Below are positions 49,894 to 59,924 of a stretch of DNA of 64,000 nt, one piece after another. Both the position numbers and the translations under genes were made by a program. Position 1 is the stretch's first letter. Each line of letters opens with the position of its first letter. The notes beneath the pieces were generated by a model. It saw only the letters and a program-made list of their open reading frames with translations, had not been told where the DNA came from and did no database searches. Source of the DNA: Proteus vulgaris (GTDB lineage Bacteria; Pseudomonadota; Gammaproteobacteria; Enterobacterales; Enterobacteriaceae); the NCBI GenBank assembly GCA_901472505.1, contig LR590468.1, forward strand, positions 2,517,501 through 2,581,500, in the 5' to 3' direction.

Positions 49894-50859
49894 TCAAAAA
49901 GTCTTTTTACCTTCAAGTACTGCAATTCTATTTTCAATGGATGGGTGAGTTGAAAAAATAGAATCTCCTTTATTAAAAATAAAGGCCGCTTTGCGATAAG
50001 CTCGTCCTGTTGAACCATCTTCAAAATTTTCAGTGTCATGTTGTGCTGAAATTTTCTTTAATGCATTAATCATCGCTTGATTATCTTGAGTTAAATCAAC
50101 GGCTACTGCATCAGCCATATATTCACGAGTACGAGATAAATAGAAATAGAGCACTTGTGTAATGATCGGTAAAACAAAGTTTAAAATAATTAAAATCAGT
50201 CGTGCTTTGCTTGCAGCATCATTGCTTTTACCCCCTCGGCTACTAGACGCAATATACAAACGGCTACCAAAGATATTCGTGACCGTTAAAATAACGTTAG
50301 CGAGTATACCGACATATAATGTTAATCGTGAATCACCATGAATAATATGCCCTGTTTCATGCGCTAATACGGCTTGCACTTCTTGACGATTCAGGCGATT
50401 GAGCAACCCTGTTGTGATACCAATAAAAGCATTTTTCTCAGACCAACCGGCAGCAAAGGCATTGGCTTCTGGTGTATCAAGAAGATAGAGTTTGGGTATA
50501 TAGCCTAGTGTTGCACTTAAACTAAGCTCTTCAACAATATTAAGCAATTGGCGCTCTTGTGCATTTAAAGTATCATCTGGACTAATTAATCGTGCATTCA
50601 TCCCTGTTAGCATGATTTTGTGCCCTTTAAAGTGGATAAAAAGAAGCAATAAAATCGAGATGGCTAAAATAATCAGTGAAGCAATGGGGAGAGACTGGAA
50701 AGTCAGAAATGCCAACATATTATCGGTTAGATTTAAGTCGGGATTTGCCCCAATAGCGGTATCCACTAGTAAACCAATGATGAGCATTAATAATAAATAA
50801 GTTGCTATAACCAAACGAGTTCGAATAGCATTTTTTCGTAGAACATTTCTGAAATCCAT
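49894..50859 (-). CDS. HtpX-like M48 membrane zinc protease
   Basis: The 321-residue protein has two N-terminal membrane helices (LVIATYLLLMLIIGLLVDTA and LPIASLIILAISILLLLFIH), then the zinc motif HETGH within VLAHETGHIIHGDSRL, two further hydrophobic stretches, and the third-ligand region SRTREYMADAVAV. It therefore resembles HtpX, the quality-control protease for membrane proteins. The start MDFRNVLRKNAIR follows GGAG at 6 nt. It lies 77 bp downstream of lemA; LemA-HtpX pairs are common. It is a paralogue rather than certainly the canonical htpX. Confidence 0.85.
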   Translation of the reverse strand: MDFRNVLRKNAIRTRLVIATYLLLMLIIGLLVDTAIGANPDLNLTDNMLAFLTFQSLPIASLIILAISILLLLFIHFKGHKIMLTGMNARLISPDDTLNAQERQLLNIVEELSLSATLGYIPKLYLLDTPEANAFAAGWSEKNAFIGITTGLLNRLNRQEVQAVLAHETGHIIHGDSRLTLYVGILANVILTVTNIFGSRLYIASSSRGGKSNDAASKARLILIILNFVLPIITQVLYFYLSRTREYMADAVAVDLTQDNQAMINALKKISAQHDTENFEDGSTGRAYRKAAFIFNKGDSIFSTHPSIENRIAVLEGKKTF

Positions 50860-50936
50860 TAGTGACTCCAAACAGCACCGTTAAGTGCTGTTTTTATCAA
50901 TCTAGAAAGAACAAATCTCTTTTTATTACGCTAAAA

Positions 50937-51498
50937 TTAATCAAAATTAATGCGACGGGCTTCTTCTGTTTTAATTGTTTCTTCATCCAAGCGCCAGTAC
51001 TCTTTATCAATAACCAGACTTGGGAAAATTTTGACGATAAACACCGCGGGAATAGCGGCAATAAAAGCGCGATATTGTTCTAAAGTACGGTTATAACCGC
51101 GTTTTGCAAAAGAGAGTTTATTTTCCGTTGAAACAATCTCTTCTTGTAAATTTGCCATAATGGTGTCGGATTTTAATTCAGGGTAATTTTCAACCGCAAC
51201 ATTAATGGCACCACTCGATACAATTTTTGATAATTCATCTTCAGCCGCTTTGGCTTCTTTGCCATTTGCACTTTGGGCTTGTGTTCTTAATTCAGTAATT
51301 TTAGTAAAGACTTCGGATTCATGGCTGAGGTATTTTTTTGACAGTGGCTAATAAACTATCAAACACTTTGCCACGACGATCTAATTGTACTGAGATTTCA
51401 GTTTCACTTGAGATCACCGCTTCACGCATAGAGATAATACGGTTGTAATAATAAAAAATAAGACCCAATAACGCGATGGTAATAATTAATCCAGTCAT
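50937..51498 (-). CDS. lemA: LemA family membrane protein (one frameshift)
   Basis: The product has one N-terminal membrane helix (MTGLIITIALLGLIFYYYNR) and a helical LemA domain. The first frame stops after SLLATVKKI. The next frame continues as SHESEVFTKITELRTQAQSA, then NYPELKSDTIMANLQEEIVS, NKLSFAKRGYNRTLEQYRAF and the end DEETIKTEEARRINFD. The break is near 51340 in a run of A (one too many). Corrected length is about 186 residues. LemA proteins face the periplasm and are often paired with M48 proteases, as here. Molecular function is unknown. Confidence 0.88.
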
Positions 51499-51657
51499 GG
51501 TGAAGCGCTCTCTTTTTTAATAGTAAACAGGGAATTGTATTAAATCTTTGATGCTAATTTTGCCTATTATTGATAAAGATAGCTAGATGATTATTTCATC
51601 AAAAACAAAAAGAGTGTGAGTTAAAGTAAAATATAATGATATTAGTGAGATAAAAAA

Positions 51658-51679
51658 TACCCCGAATAAATTCGGGGTA
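51658..51679 (-). terminator. Intrinsic terminator of the dms operon
   Basis: TACCCCGAA (51658-51666) pairs perfectly with TTCGGGGTA (51671-51679) with a TAAA loop. On the minus strand it is followed by TTTTTT. It lies 110 bp downstream of dmsC. Confidence 0.85.
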
Positions 51680-51788
51680 AAATTAAAGGTAGCGTTAGGG
51701 TAAATAAAAAGTATCAAGTGAAACATAGGGGATGAATCTGAGTTAAATAAGCATGTTAATGTGGCTATTTAACTCAGAGATAAACTAT

Positions 51789-52607
51789 TTAGAACCAAGG
51801 CGCTTGCGCCATTACATTGCCATAAAACAGCATTCTTCCCGTGATTTCGCCACTAAATAGTATCAAAATGGCGGCAATAGAGAGCGAGATTTTGGTAAAT
51901 GACGTGCTGTGAGACAAAGTAATAATACAGATACCAATAATCAGACTAGCAATCACTTGCCACCATAATAATAGACTTGCAACATCTGCTCCGGGTACTT
52001 GTGTTCTCATAACCAAGCCGACAAGAACTAATAATGTACCAACTAAGGGCTCCTACTTTTAATGAGTTACTAATGGTTTTACCTTGTAAACGCAACCAAG
52101 GTATCATCGAGCCAAAACCAAGCAATAACGCTGTGCCAATAAAACTCATTTGTGTTGCCGGTGTATGCCAAAGAGGGTGAGTCTGCATTTGGTAATAGAT
52201 TTGTGCTGTCACTAAAATAACAGGTAAACCCATTACGCCACAAAACAACCCAAGCAGACTATTACGGCGAATAGCATGAGGTTGTACCCAAGTGGCTAGC
52301 GCCCATAATGAAATTAAGCCATTTAACATCACAAAGGCAATTGCTTCGCGACTTAACCAAGAATGCGCAATACCTAATACAGAACGATAAGCACCAAGTG
52401 GATCACCTAAGTGTCCATCGACATTGATGAACCCACAACTTCAATCAGCCAAATTAGTGCAATGGTTGTTCGTAATGCTTTGGAGCTTAACATTGCACCG
52501 TTTTGAGTTTGGTTTTGCCATTGATACAGTGAAAGTGCCAAGACCGCACCAATCCCCCATTGACTCATAACCGTAAACAGGACTAACGGCAGTTGATAAT
52601 CATGCAT
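51789..52607 (-). CDS. dmsC: DmsC-like membrane anchor of a molybdoenzyme (two frameshifts)
   Basis: This is the hydrophobic quinol-oxidising anchor subunit of a DMSO-reductase-type complex. It starts MHDYQLPLVLFTVMSQWGIG, like DmsC, and has about eight hydrophobic helices. The frame breaks near 52427, where ATGGACAC should read ATGGGACAC. It continues as SREAIAFVMLNGLISLWALA, breaks again near 52051 (one extra C) and finishes LMVGLVM-type sequence through RMLFYGNVMAQAPWF. The two errors cancel, giving about 272 residues (E. coli DmsC 287). It follows dmsB by 2 bp. Confidence 0.85.
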
Positions 52608-52609
52608 GA

Positions 52610-53162
52610 TTAATCCTCCATACCAATAATGACAATATTAGGATGACTAATGGTGTGATCGGGTACACCATAGCGTTTTTCTAATAAAGCCCAATTTGTC
52701 GTGTGTTTTTTACGTAGATCTTCAATTTCACCAAACTCAATGGCGCCAGTAGGGCAAGATTCAACACAACGGGGCTTCAGGCCTTCATCAAGTCTATCTG
52801 CACACATATTGCATTTACTCGTTTTTCCTTCTGCCGGATCGTAAACCGGAGCGTTATAAGGGCATGCCATGATGCACATTTGACAACCGATACATTTGTC
52901 ATGATCTTGCACGACAATACCATCTTCACGTTTAGTATAAGTGTCAGCAGGGCACACTTTTAGGCACTGTGGATCGTCACAATGATTACAAGACATGGTA
53001 ATAAAAGCTTGTGCATTGGGTTGGTCTTCATTGAATTCACGAACTCGACGCCACAGCACACCGGGGGGAGTCACGTTTTCAGATTTACAAGCCATTGAGC
53101 AAGTTCGGCACCCATAGCAATCTTTGGTATTTATTAGAAAACCATACTGTTTCTTCCGCCAT
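52610..53162 (-). CDS. dmsB: DmsB-like four-cluster ferredoxin subunit (one frameshift)
   Basis: This is the electron-transfer subunit with four [4Fe-4S] motifs: DCYGCRTCSMAC, CNHCDDPQCLKVCP, KCIGCQMCIMACP, and CNMC with CVESCP. The start MAEETVWF overlaps the dmsA stop and has GGAGG 7 nt upstream. An alternative ATG 6 bp earlier is too close to that site. The frame breaks near 53143, where one T too many in GGTTTTCT hides the first cluster. After correction the product has about 183 residues. It passes electrons from DmsC to the molybdenum subunit. Confidence 0.9.
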
Positions 53163-53164
53163 GA

Positions 53165-55510
53165 TCATGCCTCCCGTCTTACGTTAACCAAGGTACTATT
53201 ACAGCAATGACCATTACCTAAAGGTTCAACGTGGTCATTGGTGACATGGCTACTGCTTCCGCCTTGTTGTTCCCACCATCCATTATCTAATGAAACAACG
53301 CCTTGCTTAATATGCGTGGTCACAACGGCAATTGCGCGGTGCTCTCCTCGATCATTAAACGCGATAGCCCATTCACCGTCTTTGATTCCTCTGGCTAAGG
53401 CATCATTAGGATGGATAAGAATATTAGGTTGATTACGCTGCACTTCTAAGATCCACTCATTCATACCATGGCTAGAGTGAACACTACGAGCGAGTTTGCG
53501 TTGTACTGCCATCAGTGGATATTTTTTAGCGAGTTCAGGTGAGCCTTTTGTCGATTCTTTTACGGGATAATAGGTGACAATAGGAGAGAAGTTTTTATCC
53601 TGCCACTCTTCAATAAAGAAGTGTGCTTTTTTCGTTGAAGTACGGAAAACACCCTCTTTAAAGGGGATCCAATCGCCTTCAACTGGACGCACTGGGCCTT
53701 TTTCTAACATTTCACGAGTAATGCCGGAGCCTTCAAGACAAGCATCAATATAGTGTTCAATAGGTTGGTTGAACACGTCACCAAATCCAAAACGTTCGGC
53801 TAGACGAGCAAAGATCCAATAATCAGGTTTTGCTTCTCCTGGTGGCTCAACTGCTTTTTCCATTAATTGTACATATTGACTACGAACGCCAGCCATTAAA
53901 CTAGTATCTTCAAAAATAGTGGTAACAGGGAGTACAAGATCGGCATAAAGTGCAGTGGATGACATCAAGTTATCAGCCACAACAACAAAAGGCACTTTTT
54001 TCAGTGCATTACGCACCATATTAGTGTTAGGAAGTTGCGTCATCACACCCATGGTCATGATCCACCAAAAATTAATTGGGTGTGGTCTTTCATTGACAAT
54101 CCAATCACCGACTTTTGCAACAGGGATAGGCTTGATGGGTTTTGTATTAGGTGCTGGTGGAATAATTGGACTAAATTTCGCCATTTGACGAGCACCACCA
54201 GCATCACAAATTCCAGCGCCTTTTTTACCGATATTGCCGGTTAATAAGGCGAGATAAAACTGGCTAGCAGCAACATAAGCACCGAATTCTGTTCGTTGAG
54301 CACCGGACATATTTTGCACAATCATCGCGGGTTTAGTCGTGGCATAATCACGCGCTAAACGAATAATCGTTTCTTTCGGGATATCCGTTTCTTGACTGGT
54401 TTTTTCGACAGTCCAAGGTTGTGCTTGTTGATAAATCTGCTCAAAGACAGTCACATAATCAGCGTTAGCAGGTAGTTCATCATGCGTTAACGCAGGGATA
54501 ATATTCGGTGTGTCATGGTGAACAAGTTGCTGACTTAAAGTATCAAAAACTAGATAACTATCTTGATCATCATCAGATTGACGTAATAGTTTTTGTTGTG
54601 AGTTAACAAGGTAAACAGCACCCGTATGCGCACGTAAAAAAGGTTTATCAGTGAGATTTTCTTCAATGATAATTTTTATCATACCTAATGCAAGTGCCGT
54701 ATCAGTACCAGGAATGATAGAGATCCACTCATCGGCTTTAGCCGCAGTTTCATTAAAGCGAGGATCAATAACCACCATTCTGGCACCATTTCGGCGAGCT
54801 TGATTGTAGTTTTTAAAATAGGCTTGCATGGTGACAGCCGGATTATTCCCCCAGCAAAGAATATAGCGACTGTCTTTTACAGTATCACGTGTATCAGCAT
54901 AACGTAGGCCGACCATTGGGATCATCGCCGCGGTTACCGCAGAGCAACAAAGAGAGCCAGCTTGTTTTGTTGAACCGCCTAAGTAATCAAAAAAGGCCTT
55001 ACCCATATCATTTTTAATTGAGTCCATATTGCCCGCATGAGTGGAGATAAACAGTCCCTCATTACCAAACTTATCAATGGTTTCTCTAATATTTTTTTCA
55101 ATGAGATCGAGCGCTTCATCCCAACTAATGGGTTTGAACTCTGCTTTTCCTTTTTCACCAAACACGTAATAAAGGTGTCGTTAGACGATCTTTATGATAT
55201 ACCCATTTAGTTCGACTCATGCCACGCAAACAGCATTTCACATTAAAGCCTTCGGTGGCTTCAATTTTGATGAGTTGTCCTTTATGTGTAAAAGCTGTTA
55301 GGTTGCAGTGTAAACATTCCATCGCACAGGTTGAACGAAAGGTTTTATATTCGGATAGTTTGATCCGTGGTTTCTGGTTAAATATGGGTTTATTTTCATT
55401 AGCTAGACTGAACACGTTTAGGGGAAAGAGCTGCCACACCAATGGCACCCATTCCTTTTAACAATGCTCTTCTATTTAATTCCCATTTTTGATTTTTTAG
55501 ACATAGACAT
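53165..55510 (-). CDS. dmsA: DmsA-family molybdopterin oxidoreductase (three frameshifts)
   Basis: This is the catalytic bis-MGD subunit, exported by Tat. The N-terminus after correction reads MSMSKKSKWELNRRALLKGM (twin Arg), then an FeS motif with unusual spacing, CAMECLHC (Cx3Cx2C), and a fourth Cys in VKCCLRG. The molybdopterin domain follows (WDEALDLIEKN, GSLCCSAVTAAM, RYILCWGNNPAVTMQAYF), and a C-terminal dinucleotide-binding domain ends LVNVRREA. Breaks are near 55484 (extra A), 55433 (extra C) and 55164 (extra T). Corrected length is about 780 residues (E. coli DmsA 814). The FeS spacing differs from DmsA, so the substrate may be another oxide or sulfur compound. Confidence 0.85.
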
Positions 55511-55527
55511 TCTCACGCACAAGAAAA

Positions 55528-55579
55528 GTTAACTATATATAAACTCAATTCATATATAGTTAACATTGAGGTAGATCAT
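55528..55579. promoter_or_regulatory. Operator palindrome and FNR-like box between dmsA and the IclR gene
   Basis: GTTAACTATATAT (55528-55540) is repeated exactly inverted as ATATATAGTTAAC (55552-55564), 13-bp arms with an 11-bp centre, 17 bp upstream of dmsA. Directly beside it TTGAGGTAGATCAT (55566-55579) matches the FNR consensus at 8 of 10 positions. The first is a candidate site for the divergent IclR regulator; the second would give anaerobic control. Confidence 0.65.
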
Positions 55580-55739
55580 CTAAAAACAGACAAAGAAAAT
55601 AATCGATAGAAAATGATTAAAAAAGCCCTATTTAAAATAAGGTTTTCAGTGAAATAAACTAGTAAAAAATGACTAAAAAAGAATAATGAGATATCGTCAT
55701 AAAAAAAAAATAAGCAACGAATAGGTGTGGGAAAAATAA

Positions 55740-56430
55740 ATGCAGAATTCTCAAGGAGTTAACTCGGTTGATATTGCTATTACTATTCTTGAATTTATTG
55801 CTTCGAATGGAGGTATTGCCCGATCGTCAGATATTGCAAAAGCCTGTTCGCTTTCAAAAAGTCGCTTACATAAATATTTAGTTTCACTTTGTCGCTCTGA
55901 AATGTTGTATCAAGAGTGTGAAGGAAGCCAATATTGTTTAGGCAGTAAAATTCTCTTTTTAGCGCAGGCGACGCCAAAGCCACAATCCTTTTTAGATGAA
56001 ATAAACCAACTATTATGTGAGTTTAGAGATGAACATAATATGTCTACAGGATTAGTGGTTGCACAAGGTAATAAGCTATTTTTTAACACGATATAATCGC
56101 AGCTTTAAACATGTCGATATCGATTTTCTACCCGATACGCCTGTACCTTATAAAATTAGTGCCGCAGGCGCTATTTTTGCTGTTTTTAGTGATTTAGAGA
56201 TAGATGCAGGCTTGTCAGAAAAACAGAAAAATACGATCCGCCAACAAGGTTTTGCTATTCGCCATGAGCCAGCTGATGGTATTCCTGGTGCTCAATCTAT
56301 TTCATGCCCCGTGTTTAGTAAAAAAGGAAATATGGTTGCGGCAGTATTAACGATGGGTTTTATTGAACCTGATAGGCAAATAGAGCTTGGTAATGCATTA
56401 AAAGCAAAAATGACATCTTTTTCACATTAG
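55740..56430 (+). CDS. IclR-family regulator divergent from dmsABC (one frameshift)
   Basis: The N-terminal winged helix-turn-helix is typical of IclR (VDIAITILEFIASNGGIARS, then DIAKACSLSKSRLHKYLVSL, residues about 9-52). The ligand domain continues in the next frame with PYKISAAGAIFAVFSDLEID and SISCPVFSKKGNMVAAVLTM. The break is near 56082, where GCTATTTTTTAACACG has one T too many. Corrected length is about 229 residues. It is divergent from the dms operon with a long palindrome between, so it probably controls that operon. The effector is unknown. Confidence 0.87.
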
Positions 56431-56445
56431 CCAAATAAAATCATG

Positions 56446-56485
56446 ATATTAGGCACTTTGCTTTGCCTGCCAAAGTGCCTAATAT
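56446..56485. terminator. Hairpin between the convergent IclR and efeB genes
   Basis: A perfect 15-bp inverted repeat: ATATTAGGCACTTTG (56446-56460) and CAAAGTGCCTAATAT (56471-56485), with a 10-nt loop. There is little T-run, but its place between two stop codons suggests a bidirectional terminator. Confidence 0.7.
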
Positions 56486-56496
56486 GCAGAGAAGAA

Positions 56497-57764
56497 TTAA
56501 TCAAATAGCCCTTTTGCAAGGGTATCACCTTGGTGTGAAATACCGGGTAATACAAAGTAGTATCCACCACCAAAAGGCTTTATATAGCGCTCTAAAGGTT
56601 CACCGTCTAAGCGTTTTTGGGTATCAATAAAGCCTTTTTTAAGGTTATTTTGAAATGAGATAAAAATCAGCCCCATATCTAGTTGACCTGAAGGTGTTAA
56701 ACCTAATGAATAGCTGTAACTGCGTCGGCGTAGTTTTGCACTGTAACGCTCTGGATTTCTTGGTTCAGCTCTTCGCATATGAGAATCAAACAGCACTCGG
56801 TCGCCATGAGGATCTTTTTCAAAACTGTGGATCGTCCATCTCTTGCTTCATACCTATTGGGGCACCTGTTGATCGATGACGACCAAAGTTATTCTCTTGA
56901 TCTTCAAGAGGTGTTCTATCCCAAAATTCCAATGCAAACCGAATAAGACGCACTGCTTGATAGCTTCCGCCTAAACACCATTGCGGCTCTTTTTGTTCTT
57001 CCGTGATCCAGACTAGCGAGTCCATCAAGCTATTGTCAGATGAAGGTGCGTTGCCTGAACCATCTTTAAAACCAAAAAGGTTAATCGGTGTTTGGTGATT
57101 ATCAATATCACGAGCAGGAAGAAAACCATCAATTTTCCACACAGCATAAACTTGACCAGAAAGGTATTTTAAAATATCTCTTAACGCATAAATGACGCTT
57201 TCTTGGCTATTAGCACAAAACTGGAGTAGAACATCGCCACCACACCATTTAGGATCAAGTCGGTCATTAGGAAAGGGTTTCATGGGTTCTAAGCGTTTGG
57301 GTTTTTTAGGTTGGAAACCAAAACGATTATCAAAAAAAGCTATCACCTAACGCGACAGTGATGGTTAATTCATCTGGGTGTAATTGAGTGCCCAGAATAC
57401 CAGATTCAGCAGGGGGAAGATGAGGGTTTGTTCTCTGCTCTAGTTCACGAGGTTGTGTTAAAAATGCAATTCGTTGTGTCAGAGTTGCGAATATTTTTTT
57501 CACTTCATCAATAGTCGTGACCGTTAGATTAAGTGCAATAAAGGAGGCATGTTTTTGTTCTGGTGTAATAACACCGGCTTGGTGTTTACCTAAGTATGCA
57601 ATAGCACGCTTATAGCGCGGTATTGATACTCCATGAGTTGAGGCTTCTGTTTTTGCACCAATACTTGCCAGTAATAAGCTCCCGCCTAGCCATTTTAGCG
57701 TCGTACGTTTTTTCAGGTTAACGGGCATTTTTATTAATGATTTAACGAGATTTTTATTTTTCAT
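56497..57764 (-). CDS. efeB: EfeB deferrochelatase/DyP-type peroxidase (two frameshifts)
   Basis: EfeB is a periplasmic haem protein of the DyP family in the EfeUOB iron uptake system. The three frames give one protein. The N-terminus has NLKKRTTLKWLGGSLLLA, a Tat-like signal with Lys-Arg instead of Arg-Arg. Next come GKHQAGVITPEQKHASF, INLFGFKDGSGNA (the GxxDG motif with catalytic Asp), GGSYQAVRLIRFALEFWDR, and the proximal-His region DSHMRRAEPRN with YSYSLGL. Breaks are near 57339 and 56821, each with one T too many. Corrected length is about 421 residues (E. coli 423). The start overlaps the efeO end by 11 bp. Confidence 0.9.
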
Positions 57765-58677
57765 CACTTGTTTCTTTATAGTGATAGTAAACATCAATAT
57801 CGAGCATGCTACGTAAATTTGCCACTTGCTCTGCTAATTGCGTTACTTGAGAGAAAAGCCAACTTCTTTCTGTTTTAGAAAGTGTATTCAAAGGTTGAAA
57901 TAAACCGTCATCACGCTGATATTTTAAAAGCAGAGCACCAATATCATCATATTGCTTGATCAGAGATTGATATTCAGTGGAGGGAATATGCTCGGATAAG
58001 ATCTCCACAATTAAGCGTGATCCAGATAAATTTGCATAACTATCACCCAGATCGCTATTTGAGTATCGGTTTTCGATCCCGGCTAATTTATCCGTTAAAA
58101 TAAACTCTAAGTTATCACCCGCCGATTGGACTAATTTAGGAATGGGAATATCTTCAATAGTTAAACGTTTCTTTAAATCACTAATGCCTCTTAATAACGC
58201 TTTTGCGGACTCTGTGGTTTTTTGTGTGTCTTTTAATTTAAAGAGTTGATATTCAACTAAATGAAATCCTGAAAAACGAGGTGAATTCTCTCTTTCAAGA
58301 AAGAAATCAGCTCGGTTATTTAATAAACGTTCACTTGATCCAAAAAGCGCAATAATAGGGCGGATGACTTCATAATGATAATGCGCTTGTTGATAAGCAT
58401 TTTGAGCATTAATAAGCTGATTTTTTTCGCTACTTACTATTAACTTATTGAGCGCTTTTTCAACTTGGGTTAATTGCTCAACGGCCTTTTCTCGATATGT
58501 TAAAATATCGGTTTTAAATTTTTCAGGAGTAGGAATATCTCCTTTTGCTACGATGATATTTTCGCTATTTTGAATAATACCTTGAATGATTTTTTCAGCG
58601 TAAATAGGTAGAGAAAACAGCAAAAGAAAGAAAAAAATAGCCATGTTTTTACTTTTAAATTGTGTGTTATTTAGCAT
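57754..58677 (-). CDS. efeO: EfeO/EfeM-type M75 periplasmic iron-binding protein
   Basis: The 307-residue secreted protein has a signal peptide (MAIFFFLLLFSLPIYA after a short N-terminal extension) and an M75/EfeM domain with the HxxE metal motif in GFHLVEYQLF. E. coli EfeO (375 residues) has an extra N-terminal cupredoxin domain, missing here; the cupredoxin is instead encoded separately two genes upstream. It thus probably passes iron to the FTR1 permease in concert with that protein. The start MLNNTQFKSKN overlaps the end of the permease gene by 11 bp, and its end overlaps efeB. Confidence 0.88.
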   Translation of the reverse strand: MLNNTQFKSKNMAIFFFLLLFSLPIYAEKIIQGIIQNSENIIVAKGDIPTPEKFKTDILTYREKAVEQLTQVEKALNKLIVSSEKNQLINAQNAYQQAHYHYEVIRPIIALFGSSERLLNNRADFFLERENSPRFSGFHLVEYQLFKLKDTQKTTESAKALLRGISDLKKRLTIEDIPIPKLVQSAGDNLEFILTDKLAGIENRYSNSDLGDSYANLSGSRLIVEILSEHIPSTEYQSLIKQYDDIGALLLKYQRDDGLFQPLNTLSKTERSWLFSQVTQLAEQVANLRSMLDIDVYYHYKETSDEK

Positions 58678-59503
58678 ATTTAGCACCTCGCTTAAATAAC
58701 AGTGCAACAACCACCCAATACACAATAAATGTCACTACACTTAAACCAATGGGTTGAGAGCGATAAGCGAAGAATGAGACTAAGAAATTACCAAAGACAC
58801 TTGAATCATCCAGAATATGGCTGATATCCCAAAGCGGATATATCAAGAAATCAGGTAATTCAAAATCTATTTCAATGAGTAGATTTGCAATTTCTTCTAC
58901 GGCTTTTAAGAGCAAAGAAACAGCAAGGAATAGCAGTAAAAAACCCGTTACAGTAAAGAAATAACGCCACGAAATAACTTTTGACGTCAGTAAAAATAGC
59001 CATAGAGTGAATGCTGCAACAAATAAACCAATAAAGACTTCAATAAAGAAAGGCAGTGCTGTTTGTGCATTTAAGGCCATTATATGGCTAGATAAAAAGA
59101 CCACAACCTCGCTACCTTCTCGGGCAATAGCGATGGCAATAATCAGTAATATTCCCCATGCACTTTGTTGCTGTGTCTTTTGTGTGAGCTCATTTTCTAT
59201 ATTGGTTTTTAATGACTTTCCTTGCCTATTCATCCAATAAACCATTTGAATAATAAGTACACAGGCGAGGATCTCCATGGCGATCATAAATAGAGATTGC
59301 CACACATCCTCTAGTGAGCTAAATACGCCATAAATGCTCAGCGCTAAGATAACAGCAAGAAACAGCCCTAATATAACGCCACTCCATAGGTATTTCATAC
59401 CTTGTTTTGGCGTTGGAGAGCGCTTTATCCACGCATAAATAATGCCAATAACTAATAGCGCTTCAAAACTTTCTCGCCACACAACAAACAGAACTTGTCC
59501 CAT
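58667..59503 (-). CDS. efeU: FTR1-family iron permease (EfeU-like)
   Basis: The 278-residue inner-membrane protein has seven hydrophobic helices and the two RExxE iron-transport motifs of the OFeT/FTR1 family: RESFE at residues 10-14 and REGSE at 128-132. E. coli EfeU has 276 residues. It starts 2 bp after the cupredoxin gene and overlaps efeO, so it is tightly coupled to both. It imports iron delivered by the periplasmic partners. Intact. Confidence 0.93.
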   Translation of the reverse strand: MGQVLFVVWRESFEALLVIGIIYAWIKRSPTPKQGMKYLWSGVILGLFLAVILALSIYGVFSSLEDVWQSLFMIAMEILACVLIIQMVYWMNRQGKSLKTNIENELTQKTQQQSAWGILLIIAIAIAREGSEVVVFLSSHIMALNAQTALPFFIEVFIGLFVAAFTLWLFLLTSKVISWRYFFTVTGFLLLFLAVSLLLKAVEEIANLLIEIDFELPDFLIYPLWDISHILDDSSVFGNFLVSFFAYRSQPIGLSVVTFIVYWVVVALLFKRGAKYAK

Positions 59504-59505
59504 AT

Positions 59506-59860
59506 TTACTCTGCCTTTTCAGTTGCAACAATTTCACCGTGAGGGTGAGAAAGGGTGAAAATCATCAAAGAAGGTATAACGACCCGGTTTTAGTGGCGCT
59601 ATCACAACGACAGAATTTGCGCCGGGTGCTAATACTTTTTCTTTACGTAACTGTGTACTTTCAAATTCAACAGGGCTGGTGCCTGTATTACGGATTTTTA
59701 TTCTAATGGGAGTTTTGGCAGGTACTTCAAGTACTTGAGGAATAAGTTCACCATCTTTCATTTCTAATTCAACGGTGTATTTCTCTGCAGCAAAAACAGA
59801 GCTTGTTATCATTAATAGCAGTAATAACGTGTATTTATAGAGATGTTTCATCATCAGCAT
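59506..59860 (-). CDS. Free-standing cupredoxin-domain protein of the iron operon (one frameshift)
   Basis: The secreted protein of about 117 residues has a signal peptide (YKYTLLLLLMITSSVFA, cut before AEKYT) and a cupredoxin beta-sandwich resembling the N-terminal domain of EfeO: LEVPAKTPIRIKIRNTGTSP, VEFESTQLRKEKVLAPGANS, and LKPGRYTFFDDFHP. The frame breaks near 59550 (CCCTTTCTC with one T too many); the restored end reads HPSHPHGEIVATEKAE, and the stop at 59506 lies 2 bp before the permease start. Two or three Met codons near 59851-59860 could start it. It may oxidise or hold Fe/Cu for FTR1. Confidence 0.82.
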
Positions 59861-59882
59861 TTCACTTAAAAAAAGAGAAAAA

Positions 59883-59911
59883 GGATAAACCCTGTTTTGT
59901 TGGGTTTATCC
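59883..59911 (-). terminator. Intrinsic terminator inside the iron operon
   Basis: GGATAAACCC and GGGTTTATCC (59883-59892 and 59902-59911) form a perfect 10-bp stem with a 9-nt loop. On the minus strand it is followed by TTTTTCTCTTTTTTT. It sits between the P19 gene and the cupredoxin gene, so most transcripts may stop after P19 and only read-through would express the rest. Confidence 0.8.
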
Positions 59912-59924
59912 GTTATCAAGCTAA

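Noticed and set aside
51999..52607. dmsC as two separate small membrane proteins
   Set aside because: One missing G near 52427 and one extra C near 52051 restore a single DmsC-length protein.
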